Made by a program: the position numbers and the translations under genes
The notes under the pieces: model-generated
The model's database searches: none
What the model was told of the DNA's origin: nothing
What the model saw: only the letters and a program-made list of their open reading frames with translations
In this document: in pieces, positions 1 through 6,139 of the stretch
Layout: every line of letters begins with the position of its first letter
How positions within the stretch are numbered: position 1 is the first letter of the stretch
Assembly (NCBI GenBank): GCA_023399455.1
Contig: JAEWPN010000138.1
Coordinates: forward strand, 1-6,139
From: Bacillota bacterium
GTDB taxonomy: Bacteria; Bacillota; Clostridia; Lachnospirales; Lachnospiraceae
Direction: 5' to 3'
Length of the DNA stretch: 6,139 bases

Positions 1-49
1 ATTTCTGTAACAATTGGATTTTAGAATGTACTCATATAACTTAAAAGGC

Positions 50-54
50 AGGTG
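50..54 (+). promoter_or_regulatory. Ribosome-binding site that decides a GTG start
   Basis: AGGTG, within AGGCAGGTG, sits 7 bases before the GTG at 62. It supports that codon over the in-frame TTG at 14. An out-of-frame ATG at 60 overlaps the chosen GTG and is not used by the long reading frame. Confidence 0.6.
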
Positions 55-61
55 TTTAAAT

Positions 62-727
62 GTGGGTGTTTTACAAACAACGAACTTAAAAAAATATTAC
101 GGTACGGAGCCGAATCTTACCCGTGCCCTTGACGGTGTGACCTTTTCCGTGGAGCGGGGTGAGTTTATTGCCGTGGTTGGAACTTCCGGTTCAGGCAAGT
201 CCACACTGCTTCATATGATGGGAGGGCTGGACGTGCCTACCTCCGGCAGTGTTATGGTAAATGACAAGGAGCTGGCGAAGATGAATGACGAACAGCTTAC
301 CATCTTTCGCCGCAGAAACATAGGCTTTATTTTTCAAAATTATAACCTTGTGCCGATTCTCAATGTTTATGAGAATATTGTTCTGCCTGTAGAGCTGGAC
401 GGCGACACAGCAGACAGGGCTTTTATGAGTGAAGTGGTGTCTATGCTGGGGCTGGAAGAGAAGCTGAAAAATATGCCAAACAATCTTTCCGGCGGTCAGC
501 AGCAGCGGGTAGCGATTGCCCGTGCCTTGATTACCAAACCAGCCATTGTGTTGGCCGATGAACCTACGGGAAACCTCGACAGCAAGACTAGTGCGGATGT
601 ACTGGGGCTCTTAAAGCGTACCGGCGCGGAGTTCAGTCAAACAATAGTCATGATTACACATAATAGCGAAATTGCTCAGCTTGCCGACCGTATAGTACGG
701 ATTGAAGATGGCAAGATCGTTGGTTAA
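62..727 (+). CDS. ABC transporter ATP-binding protein, MacB/LolD/FtsE-type
   Basis: This is the cytoplasmic ATPase that powers the permease encoded just downstream. The 221-residue length is normal for stand-alone ATPases of the MacB/LolD/SalX group. All nucleotide-binding motifs are intact: Walker A GTSGSGKST (residues 40-48), Q-loop glutamine 92 in FIFQNYNL, signature LSGGQQQR (142-149), Walker B IVLADE with catalytic Glu167, D-loop GNLDS (170-174) and the switch histidine 200 in MITH. The LADEPTGNLDS stretch is typical of this group. I chose the GTG at 62 because AGGTG (50-54) lies 7 bases upstream and the product then begins MGVLQTTNLKKYYG, the usual N-terminus. The frame stays open upstream to a TTG at 14, but that start has no evident ribosome-binding site and would add 16 atypical residues. 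The gene ends 10 bases before the permease start. Family assignment is secure; the transported substrate is unknown. Confidence 0.95.
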   Translation: MGVLQTTNLKKYYGTEPNLTRALDGVTFSVERGEFIAVVGTSGSGKSTLLHMMGGLDVPTSGSVMVNDKELAKMNDEQLTIFRRRNIGFIFQNYNLVPILNVYENIVLPVELDGDTADRAFMSEVVSMLGLEEKLKNMPNNLSGGQQQRVAIARALITKPAIVLADEPTGNLDSKTSADVLGLLKRTGAEFSQTIVMITHNSEIAQLADRIVRIEDGKIVG

Positions 728-732
728 GGGGG
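726..732 (+). promoter_or_regulatory. Ribosome-binding site overlapping the ATPase stop codon
   Basis: AAGGGGG begins inside the TAA stop (725-727) of the ATPase and ends 5 bases before the permease ATG at 738. It fixes that ATG as the permease start, rather than the upstream in-frame TTG at 702, and suggests that translation of the two genes is coupled. Confidence 0.7.
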
Positions 733-737
733 ATATT

Positions 738-3122
738 ATGATATTGCCATTTGAAAATGACACAGGAAATATCGTAAAGAAGCTGACGGACAGAAGTCTG
801 AAAGCGGATAAGCGCCGGAATCTGTTTGTTGTTATTACGATTGCATTTGCAACGGTGCTCCTATCCACATTGTGCTTTTATCTTTCAGCACAGAATGTAG
901 AATTAGAGGAGCGTATCAGGGGCCAGTATCAAGCTGTATGTGCGGGAATTTCACAAGAAATAATTGATGTTCTTTCTCAGCAGCCCGAGGTTGAACAATG
1001 GGGTGTCTCTAAGTCAATTAGCACTACCCGCTATCAAGATACCGCTTTAACGGTATTATATGAAGATGAAAATCAGATCCGTCTTGCAGGACGGCCGGAA
1101 ATTGACGGCCGCTTGCCGGAAACAGAAACAGAGATTATGGTCGAGCTGCCATTTTTGCAGTATCTTAACCTGCCTGCGGTCACAGGACAAAGTGTTCAGT
1201 TGGATATGGGTGATGGCAGAAAGCAGGATTACACGGTGACAGGCATATTACTGAGCGAAAATACATCCCGCTCTTTTACAATTTTCACATCCAAAGCATA
1301 TGCTATTAAACGTGCTTCTCCTATACCCACTTTTGACTTTCGTTTTCGTATGGCAGGCGGTAATGATGAAAATATGGACGAGTTAAAAGGACATATTAAA
1401 AATTTTCTTCTGAAACAGGGCGTCCCCGAAAATAAAATCTTCTACAGCTCCAATTACTTTGATATGGTTGGGTTTCAATCATCCGATAATACCATGCTGT
1501 ATCTGGTGGGTCTGCTGCTGGTTATCGCTTGCAGCGTAGTCATATACAGCCTCTTCTATATTTCCGTGTCGGGAAAGCTGCGGGAATACGGTCGCCTGAA
1601 GGTAATCGGTACGACCTCCAAACAGCTAAAGCGTATCGTGCGGCGAGAAACATTAATTCTTTGCCTGCGTTCTATTCCCCTTGGAATTATTATTGCCGGA
1701 TGTGCTGTATTTGCATGGATGCCCGGGTATTGGCAGTGGGGAATTAATCTGCGGTCAGCATTTGGTGTAGCGGCTGTAATGACCCTATCGGTGATTTTAG
1801 CAACCCGAGTGCCGATCCGCATAGCCGGAAAAGTGTCGGCAATTGAAGCGGTGAGGATGACTTTTTATTCAGATCAGGAAGGAAAAAGCGTTTCCAAGCA
1901 GTTACACCGCCGTATCACGCCTCTATCCTTAGCCGGAATGAGTTTTGTTCGTAATCGAAAAAAGTCTGTTCTAACATTTATTTCTCTGGGATTAACCGCT
2001 GTTATGCTAATGTGTGTCGCTACCTATGCAGTTTCCTTTGATGTGGACAGTATGGCGGCAAAAAACCTAGGGGATGGCGGGAATTATATGCTCAGTCTTT
2101 CTCACCCCAGTTTGGCAGAACAACATACTGTATTGGAGGAAAACCCTCTTGATGAGCCGCTGTATCAAGCCTTACTCAAGTTTGATTTTGTCACCAAGAT
2201 TACACGTTACAACAGCAGCTATGCAGAAGTAGAATTACCGAAAAATCCGGGTGGATTTTCGTTTGCAGGACTGACGAGGGAGCAATTCAATCAGTTTTTA
2301 CCTCCTGAATTTATAATGGTAGGTGAAGCAGACTATGAGGAAATGGTTAAAAGAAGCGGTGTCATAATTGCTGATTCAGAGCATCTGCTTGCACGGTACA
2401 ACAATTATGAACCAAACATAGGCGATGTGCTTTTTTGCAAAGGATATGATGGACAAAGCGTGCAGATGATTGTCCTCGGAATCGCAAAGGGGTCTCTTGA
2501 TACCGGTGTAAGTGCCTCCCCCTTTTTGGTTACAAATGAAACGCTGTCCAAGCTTTATCCTCAAGTCAGTAACTTTAATACTGTATGGAATGTGTACACG
2601 GAAATGGATTCGGACGAAGTAAGGCAGGCTTTTTTCTCAATTGCTGACGACGGCCGAATTAATATAACCTCCCGAAAGGATCTTGCGGACAGTCTGAGGG
2701 ACTCGGCAGGTTCAATGATAAAAGGGCTGTATGCGTTGGTAGTATTCTTGTTCTTGTTTGCGCTGGTAAATCTGATTAATACACTAATGACGAACCTTCT
2801 GGCAAAGAAACAGGAGCTTGGAATTTTGCAGTCAGTGGGAATGAGCAGCAGACAACTGGCATCCATGCTTTCATTAGAATGCCTATGGTATGTTGGCGTC
2901 GCCCTTATTCTAGCTGTTGCGGTTGGTGCTCCTGCCGGATTTATTATTTGCACTGTCTTTAATCAGGCCGGTATCTTTGGCACCTTAACCTATCATTTTC
3001 CATGGATGGCGGTCGCTGTGTTTACTGTAATTCTAGCAATAATTCAACTTTGCTATTCAACATTGGCAGTACATTACCTGAGGAAACAATCACTGGCCGA
3101 CCGTATCAAGGCAATCGAATGA
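738..3122 (+). CDS. ABC transporter permease with two FtsX domains (partner of the ATPase at 62-727)
   Basis: This 794-residue membrane protein would form the transport channel or mechanotransmission subunit of the complex. By eye it has eight membrane segments in two matching halves. TM1 is at about 29-51, followed by a first extracytoplasmic domain at about 52-250. The first FtsX core (TM2-4) is at about 252-356. TM5 at about 410-432 is followed by a second extracytoplasmic domain at about 433-655. The second FtsX core (TM6-8) is at about 661-777. Cytoplasmic motifs LREYGRLKVIGTTSKQLKRI (281-300) and KKQELGILQSVGMSSRQL (690-707) occupy equivalent places and are the expected ATPase contact sites. 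No cleavable signal peptide is seen; TM1 follows a basic N-terminus. The design differs from ten-segment BceB-type permeases, which have one large external domain. Roles in antimicrobial-peptide defence or in export are known for related proteins, but the substrate here is only a guess. The gene ends in TGA with no clear terminator nearby. Confidence 0.93.
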   Translation: MILPFENDTGNIVKKLTDRSLKADKRRNLFVVITIAFATVLLSTLCFYLSAQNVELEERIRGQYQAVCAGISQEIIDVLSQQPEVEQWGVSKSISTTRYQDTALTVLYEDENQIRLAGRPEIDGRLPETETEIMVELPFLQYLNLPAVTGQSVQLDMGDGRKQDYTVTGILLSENTSRSFTIFTSKAYAIKRASPIPTFDFRFRMAGGNDENMDELKGHIKNFLLKQGVPENKIFYSSNYFDMVGFQSSDNTMLYLVGLLLVIACSVVIYSLFYISVSGKLREYGRLKVIGTTSKQLKRIVRRETLILCLRSIPLGIIIAGCAVFAWMPGYWQWGINLRSAFGVAAVMTLSVILATRVPIRIAGKVSAIEAVRMTFYSDQEGKSVSKQLHRRITPLSLAGMSFVRNRKKSVLTFISLGLTAVMLMCVATYAVSFDVDSMAAKNLGDGGNYMLSLSHPSLAEQHTVLEENPLDEPLYQALLKFDFVTKITRYNSSYAEVELPKNPGGFSFAGLTREQFNQFLPPEFIMVGEADYEEMVKRSGVIIADSEHLLARYNNYEPNIGDVLFCKGYDGQSVQMIVLGIAKGSLDTGVSASPFLVTNETLSKLYPQVSNFNTVWNVYTEMDSDEVRQAFFSIADDGRINITSRKDLADSLRDSAGSMIKGLYALVVFLFLFALVNLINTLMTNLLAKKQELGILQSVGMSSRQLASMLSLECLWYVGVALILAVAVGAPAGFIICTVFNQAGIFGTLTYHFPWMAVAVFTVILAIIQLCYSTLAVHYLRKQSLADRIKAIE

Positions 3123-3146
3123 GGCTGGGCACATAAACAATATTTC

Positions 3147-3417
3147 TTAATCTGTAAAAAAATTAGAAAATCTTTTTAGTAAGCATGCAATCAAAAGAGC
3201 TTTTGTGTATCTAGGTGAACCACGTCTATGTAGCCTGATTGCCGATTTTGTAACATATAGAAGTAAAATCCACCATTGATGGTAACAACATCAGGAATTC
3301 ATCGGTAATTCCCTGTTTAAAGATTTCAGTAGCCAAAAAATAAATAGAGCCAAGGGGCAAACCCGGTGAATGAGATATTTTCATAAAGAATGGTATTATT
3401 AAAACAAAGCAAGCCAA
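3147..3417 (-). pseudogene. Possible frameshifted N-terminal remnant of a transposase
   Basis: This is a weak call. On the - strand one frame runs from 3417 to a TAG at 3226 and includes EFLMLLPSMVDFTSICYKIG. A second frame, open across about 3285 to 3147, continues with RLHRRGSPRYTKALLIACLL followed by KRFSN and then a TAA. Joined by one frameshift near 3230-3245, the order resembles the N-terminal region of several DDE transposases. In those, a stretch of hydrophobic 'ELLPLLD' character is followed by a basic G-x-P-x-Y-[ST] turn and an 'aLLia.LLkr' helix. No catalytic DDE core, start codon with a ribosome-binding site, or terminal inverted repeats are visible, so at most a fragment survives. 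It could also be chance reading in noncoding DNA. Confidence 0.25.
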
Positions 3418-3436
3418 GGCCGTATTATCAAAATAA

Positions 3437-3475
3437 GTAGGCCCTTCTGATTATCAAATAATCAGAAGGGCCTAC
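3437..3475 (-). terminator. Strong intrinsic terminator for the - strand transporter unit
   Basis: GTAGGCCCTTCTGATT (3437-3452) pairs perfectly with AATCAGAAGGGCCTAC (3460-3475). The pairing extends one further A-T step, giving a 17 bp stem with a 5-base loop, or 18 bp with a 3-base loop. Read on the - strand, the hairpin lies 35 bases past the permease stop and is followed by TTATTTTGATAAT, a broken T-tract, as expected for Rho-independent termination. Read on the + strand it is followed by ATCGCCTTTAAAT, a poor tail, so use in that direction is doubtful. Confidence 0.85.
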
Positions 3476-3510
3476 ATCGCCTTTAAATATTTAAAAATAC
3501 AAAGCCGGAA

Positions 3511-6060
3511 TTATTCATTTTCCCGCAGCCGCTGCACTACGCTATCCCTTGAGATGCTTTTATGCACCTGAATTGGCAGTATGCAGGCTAAAAGTAGCAG
3601 TATTGGGAAGCAGATGACAAGAGGCGCAAAGCTGAATTGATAGGTATATGCGGCGCTGCCCTGCGTTACAGCGTTGACAGCAAAGTAGCTGATTCCATAG
3701 CCAACCGTTACAAAGACAAGCAGCGCCATCGCCATATAGTATATGCTTTCCAGTACAAGCATCTTTTTGCCTTGTTTGGCGGTCATGCCCACGCTTTGGA
3801 GCATGGCAAGCTCCTGCTTGCGGGAAAAAATGTTGGTCATAGTGGTGTTGATGAAATTCAGTATACCAATCAGAAGAATCACAACGCACAGCGTAAAGCC
3901 AATGAGCGCAAACTGTTGGTTATCGGTTTTCATCTCCGCAATATAATCGGCGCGGGAACGAAAATCCACTTCGGGATTATCCACAAGCAGTGCCCCAATC
4001 TCTGTCTGGAGGCTGTCAACAGCGGCTTCATCCGCTATGACTGTGGCCGACATGATATCGGAGTTTGCAAGGCTTTCGAACTCTGAGGACGGGAGATAGA
4101 CGGAAAAGCTGGGCATTGAGATAAAATGCGCTCCTAAAGAGTTGAGTGCGCTATAATCCACCTGACCCATAACCTCATAGCTGCGCTTTTCTCCATCTTT
4201 GTCCAAGGAGAATGTGACGGTATCCCCAACCTGAACCATGCCCTCCCCATCAAATCCAAGCAGCAGGTAATCACCGGACAAAAACTTCTCACGGTCAAAG
4301 TTTCCTTCAATCATGTTTTCCTCCAGCTTATCCAGCCAGTAGTTGTCAAAACCGTAGACCTGTGCATTTATAGAATCTCCGTAGGCGCTGAAATCCGTCT
4401 TTTCAATGATTTCATCGATTTCCTGTTCCGAGAGAGAGGGCTTTTCCGCTAAAATCCTTTTCCGCTGAGAATTGATTAAACCGCCCTTGATATTTCCCTC
4501 TATGGGAGCAAAGCCATTTGCATAATAGACTTTGGCGATCTCCTGTACGCCGCCAAGCTCCTTAATATCAGACAGCAAATCCTCGCCTAATGTATAGCTT
4601 GGAGTATAGGGCCTGGCAAAGCTAAAGTAATCCGTGTCAGCAATTAGAAAATCGCCGTTAATATGACCTTGCAGAAACTTATTGACATCAAAGCTCTCCA
4701 CTAAGGTGTAAACGACATTAAATAAAATCAGCCCAACAGACAGGGACGCGATGACCAGCGATGCCTTTTTTCTGCTGCGAAAGATGTTGGACCAAGCCAT
4801 GCGGGATATTTTCGCCCCACCTCTGCCGCGCTTAGTTTTTTTTGCGGTGGAGGCGGCAAGACCCGTATACCGCACCGCTTCCACAGGGCTGACTCTGCCC
4901 GCCTTTTTCGCGGGGCCGTGACAGCTTATCAGCACCGTAACCAGAGCAAGTGCCGCTCCAAGCAGGAATATCCACGGATTTGGGGGAGCCGGCATATAGT
5001 CGATGCTGAGAAAACCGAGCAGAACGGGAATCAGCACAATGCCCAGCAGATAACCCAAAAACAAGCCCACAGGAATGCCAACTACACAGAGCAGCAGCGC
5101 CTGAAAGTTGACGATGCGGCCAAGCTGCTTTTGCGTCGCCCCAATAGTTTTCAGCAGACCGTAAAATCGTACGTCGCGCATGACTGAATTATAAAAAATA
5201 TTGTATATGAGAAGATAGCCACTTACTAAAATAATGGCGATGATCAATGCCATTGCCACAACAATTCCACTGTCCGAGCCTGTTGCACTGTAAGCGCCGT
5301 TAAAGAGGACGCCCGCAGCCTCGGCGTCAATTCCGGTATCCTGCGTGATAGTATTAACATTATCTTCAAGCACAGACAGCTTTCCGTCTACATTGGCGGT
5401 CAGTTTGGTTACGCCGTAATAACCGCCGCCCAACCGTGTTTCCGCCGGATTCACACCCGCCAACAGCTTATCCGCCAGAGTGTCGGAGATATATAAGATT
5501 CCGTAGGGCTGGAGATTTAGGTCGCTGTCCCAAAACCCACAGACGGTAAAATCCATGCTGTAAGGAGTTCCGGCCACTTCAAAATCCAGATGTACGATCT
5601 GCCCCAATTCCCTCGGCAGGTTCATTGTGTCCAAAATCCAGCTTGTCAGGGCAATTTCATTTTCCGCTTCGGGCAATCGGCCTGTCGTCGGCCTGCTGAA
5701 AGTAAATTCGGCAAAATTCTCATCAGCCGTGTGAATTTCGCCCTGTGCTTGACGGAATACACCCTCGGTTGTCGTGGTAATCAGCCTTGACAGGCCGTAC
5801 TCCTCAATCAGCGGATGCTCGGCCACACGCTGCGCTTCATCTTGGGTAAGGTATTGAAAATCTACCTCCGTACTGCGCCCGTAGGCGTGTATCTGCATTT
5901 GCTGCATACCGTCGGAGAGGCTGATGCCGATGGTGAACACCGCCGTAATCAGAACAGTGGTCAGCACAACCGCAATCAGCGCAAAGATATTCCGGCTTTT
6001 ATTCGCCAGAAAGCTTTGTTTCGATAGCCTTCTTACGATAGCTCGATTGTTATTCCTCAT
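3511..6060 (-). CDS. ABC transporter permease with two FtsX domains (partner of the partial ATPase at 6065-6139)
   Basis: This 849-residue permease is a diverged paralogue of the one at 738-3122 and has the same eight-segment layout. TM1 is at about 23-46, the first extracytoplasmic domain at 47-263, and TM2-4 at about 264-289, 320-346 and 362-379. TM5 is at about 432-455, the second extracytoplasmic domain at 456-715, and TM6-8 at about 716-740, 771-797 and 809-830. Motifs shared with its paralogue include GRLPE-x-E-x-EI (128-135), the VSPVEAVRYT end of the first core (390-399), RKK before TM5 (430-432), SFDV just after it (456-459) and RKQELAMLQSVGM (747-759). The second external domain carries an extra charged stretch of roughly 35 residues (about 529-563) absent from the paralogue. 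I start at the ATG at 6060; the frame is open to 6102, but that would only read through the end of the ATPase gene in another frame. Transport role is secure at family level; substrate is unknown. Confidence 0.93.
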   Translation of the reverse strand: MRNNNRAIVRRLSKQSFLANKSRNIFALIAVVLTTVLITAVFTIGISLSDGMQQMQIHAYGRSTEVDFQYLTQDEAQRVAEHPLIEEYGLSRLITTTTEGVFRQAQGEIHTADENFAEFTFSRPTTGRLPEAENEIALTSWILDTMNLPRELGQIVHLDFEVAGTPYSMDFTVCGFWDSDLNLQPYGILYISDTLADKLLAGVNPAETRLGGGYYGVTKLTANVDGKLSVLEDNVNTITQDTGIDAEAAGVLFNGAYSATGSDSGIVVAMALIIAIILVSGYLLIYNIFYNSVMRDVRFYGLLKTIGATQKQLGRIVNFQALLLCVVGIPVGLFLGYLLGIVLIPVLLGFLSIDYMPAPPNPWIFLLGAALALVTVLISCHGPAKKAGRVSPVEAVRYTGLAASTAKKTKRGRGGAKISRMAWSNIFRSRKKASLVIASLSVGLILFNVVYTLVESFDVNKFLQGHINGDFLIADTDYFSFARPYTPSYTLGEDLLSDIKELGGVQEIAKVYYANGFAPIEGNIKGGLINSQRKRILAEKPSLSEQEIDEIIEKTDFSAYGDSINAQVYGFDNYWLDKLEENMIEGNFDREKFLSGDYLLLGFDGEGMVQVGDTVTFSLDKDGEKRSYEVMGQVDYSALNSLGAHFISMPSFSVYLPSSEFESLANSDIMSATVIADEAAVDSLQTEIGALLVDNPEVDFRSRADYIAEMKTDNQQFALIGFTLCVVILLIGILNFINTTMTNIFSRKQELAMLQSVGMTAKQGKKMLVLESIYYMAMALLVFVTVGYGISYFAVNAVTQGSAAYTYQFSFAPLVICFPILLLLACILPIQVHKSISRDSVVQRLRENE

Positions 6061-6064
6061 ACCG

Positions 6065-6075
6065 TCACCGCCCTT
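6065..6075 (-). promoter_or_regulatory. Extended ribosome-binding site covering the ATPase stop codon
   Basis: On the - strand AAGGGCGGTGA matches the full Shine-Dalgarno consensus AAAGGAGGTGA at 9 of 11 bases. Its GGCGG core ends 7 bases before the permease ATG at 6060, and its last three bases are the TGA stop of the preceding ATPase. This fixes the permease start and implies translational coupling of the pair. Confidence 0.7.
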
Positions 6076-6139
6076 CCGTAGCGACGATCCTGCCGTCCTC
6101 AATCCGAATCACTCGATCAGCAAGCTGGGCGATCTGCTC
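6065..6139 (-). CDS. ABC transporter ATP-binding protein, C-terminal end only (runs off the window)
   Basis: Only the last 24 codons are present, reading EQIAQLADRVIRIEDGRIVA then TEGR and a TGA. This matches the end of the complete ATPase at 62-727 (SEIAQLADRIVRIEDGKIVG) almost residue for residue. It is the expected region after the switch histidine of a MacB/LolD-type ATPase. The Walker and signature motifs would lie beyond position 6139. The stop is 4 bases before the permease start on the same strand, so the two form an ATPase-permease operon like the left-hand module. This one has a slightly longer tail (ATEGR). The gene is partial because of the window edge, not visibly broken. Confidence 0.88.
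   Translation of the reverse strand, partial: EQIAQLADRVIRIEDGRIVATEGR

Larger units (their letters stand above)
3123..3510. other. Intergenic region between convergent transporter units
   Basis: These 388 bases separate the stop codons of the two permeases. The part to about 3436 is AT-rich and has no intact gene on either strand. It contains a possible transposase fragment on the - strand, a small inverted repeat (CAAAAG/CTTTTG, 3192-3205) without a T-tract, and another short one (GGAATT/AATTCC, 3294-3312). The right end holds a strong terminator hairpin and a perfect AT palindrome, TTTAAATATTTAAA (3482-3495). Because both flanking genes point inward, no promoter is expected here, and none was recognised. 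The length is more than two terminators need, which fits leftover debris from an earlier insertion. Confidence 0.7.

Noticed and set aside
14..40. Possible promoter TTGGAT (14-19) and TATAAC (35-40)
   Set aside because: The 15-base spacer is short and the -35 match is poor. The upstream context is cut off, so the ATPase may simply be part of a longer operon.
14..61. N-terminal extension of the first ATPase from a TTG at 14
   Set aside because: There is no ribosome-binding site before it, the added residues are not like the family, and the GTG at 62 has a well-placed AGGTG.
2561..2953. A 130-codon - strand open frame opposite the first permease
   Set aside because: It overlaps conserved FtsX coding sequence on the + strand and shows no family features.
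3192..3205. CAAAAG-AG-CTTTTG inverted repeat as a terminator for the + strand unit
   Set aside because: The arms are six A/T-rich pairs with a 2-base loop and no following T-tract, which is too weak to terminate.
3482..3495. Perfect palindrome TTTAAATATTTAAA
   Set aside because: It is purely A/T in an AT-rich gap, where such palindromes arise easily. There is no second copy or neighbouring promoter to suggest an operator.
3123..3510. CRISPR array, tRNA or riboswitch in the intergenic gap
   Set aside because: No regularly spaced direct repeats, no cloverleaf-like pattern and no conserved aptamer core were seen. A riboswitch would also be out of place downstream of two converging genes.
3637..4086. 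A 149-codon + strand open frame opposite the second permease
   Set aside because: It lies wholly within the well-supported - strand permease. Its product has no recognisable domain and no convincing ribosome-binding site, so it is an antisense shadow.

Overview
The window holds two ABC transporter modules of the same general type, arranged tail to tail. Each module is an ATPase of about 220 residues followed directly by a large permease of about 800 residues with two FtsX-type membrane cores. The layout suggests a low-to-mid GC Firmicute, probably a clostridial anaerobe. The signs are strong purine-rich Shine-Dalgarno sites, GTG/ATG starts, an intrinsic terminator with a T-rich tail, and this ATPase plus double-FtsX permease design, which is common in that group. 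The species cannot be named from the sequence.

Left half, + strand: a complete MacB/LolD-type ATPase (62-727) is followed after 10 bases by its permease (738-3122). The permease ribosome-binding site overlaps the ATPase stop codon, so the two form one translational unit. Right half, - strand: the last 24 codons of a second ATPase (6065-6139; the rest lies beyond the window) are followed after 4 bases by a second permease (3511-6060). Its ribosome-binding site lies inside the end of the ATPase gene. The permeases share the same eight-segment design and short conserved motifs but differ strongly elsewhere. They look like old paralogues rather than a recent duplication.

Between the two stop codons lie 388 bases. 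They hold a very strong hairpin terminator (3437-3475) that suits the - strand unit, and a stretch (about 3147-3417, - strand) that may be a frameshifted fragment of a transposase. No complete gene is seen there, and no convincing terminator for the + strand unit.

In each module two ATPase subunits would power a permease whose large extracytoplasmic domains handle a substrate at the outer face of the membrane. Relatives of this design act in antimicrobial-peptide resistance, lipoprotein or lipid handling, or peptide export. The substrate cannot be read from the sequence. No regulator (for example a two-component system) is inside the window. I found no convincing sign of a previously undescribed system; the findings below are modest.
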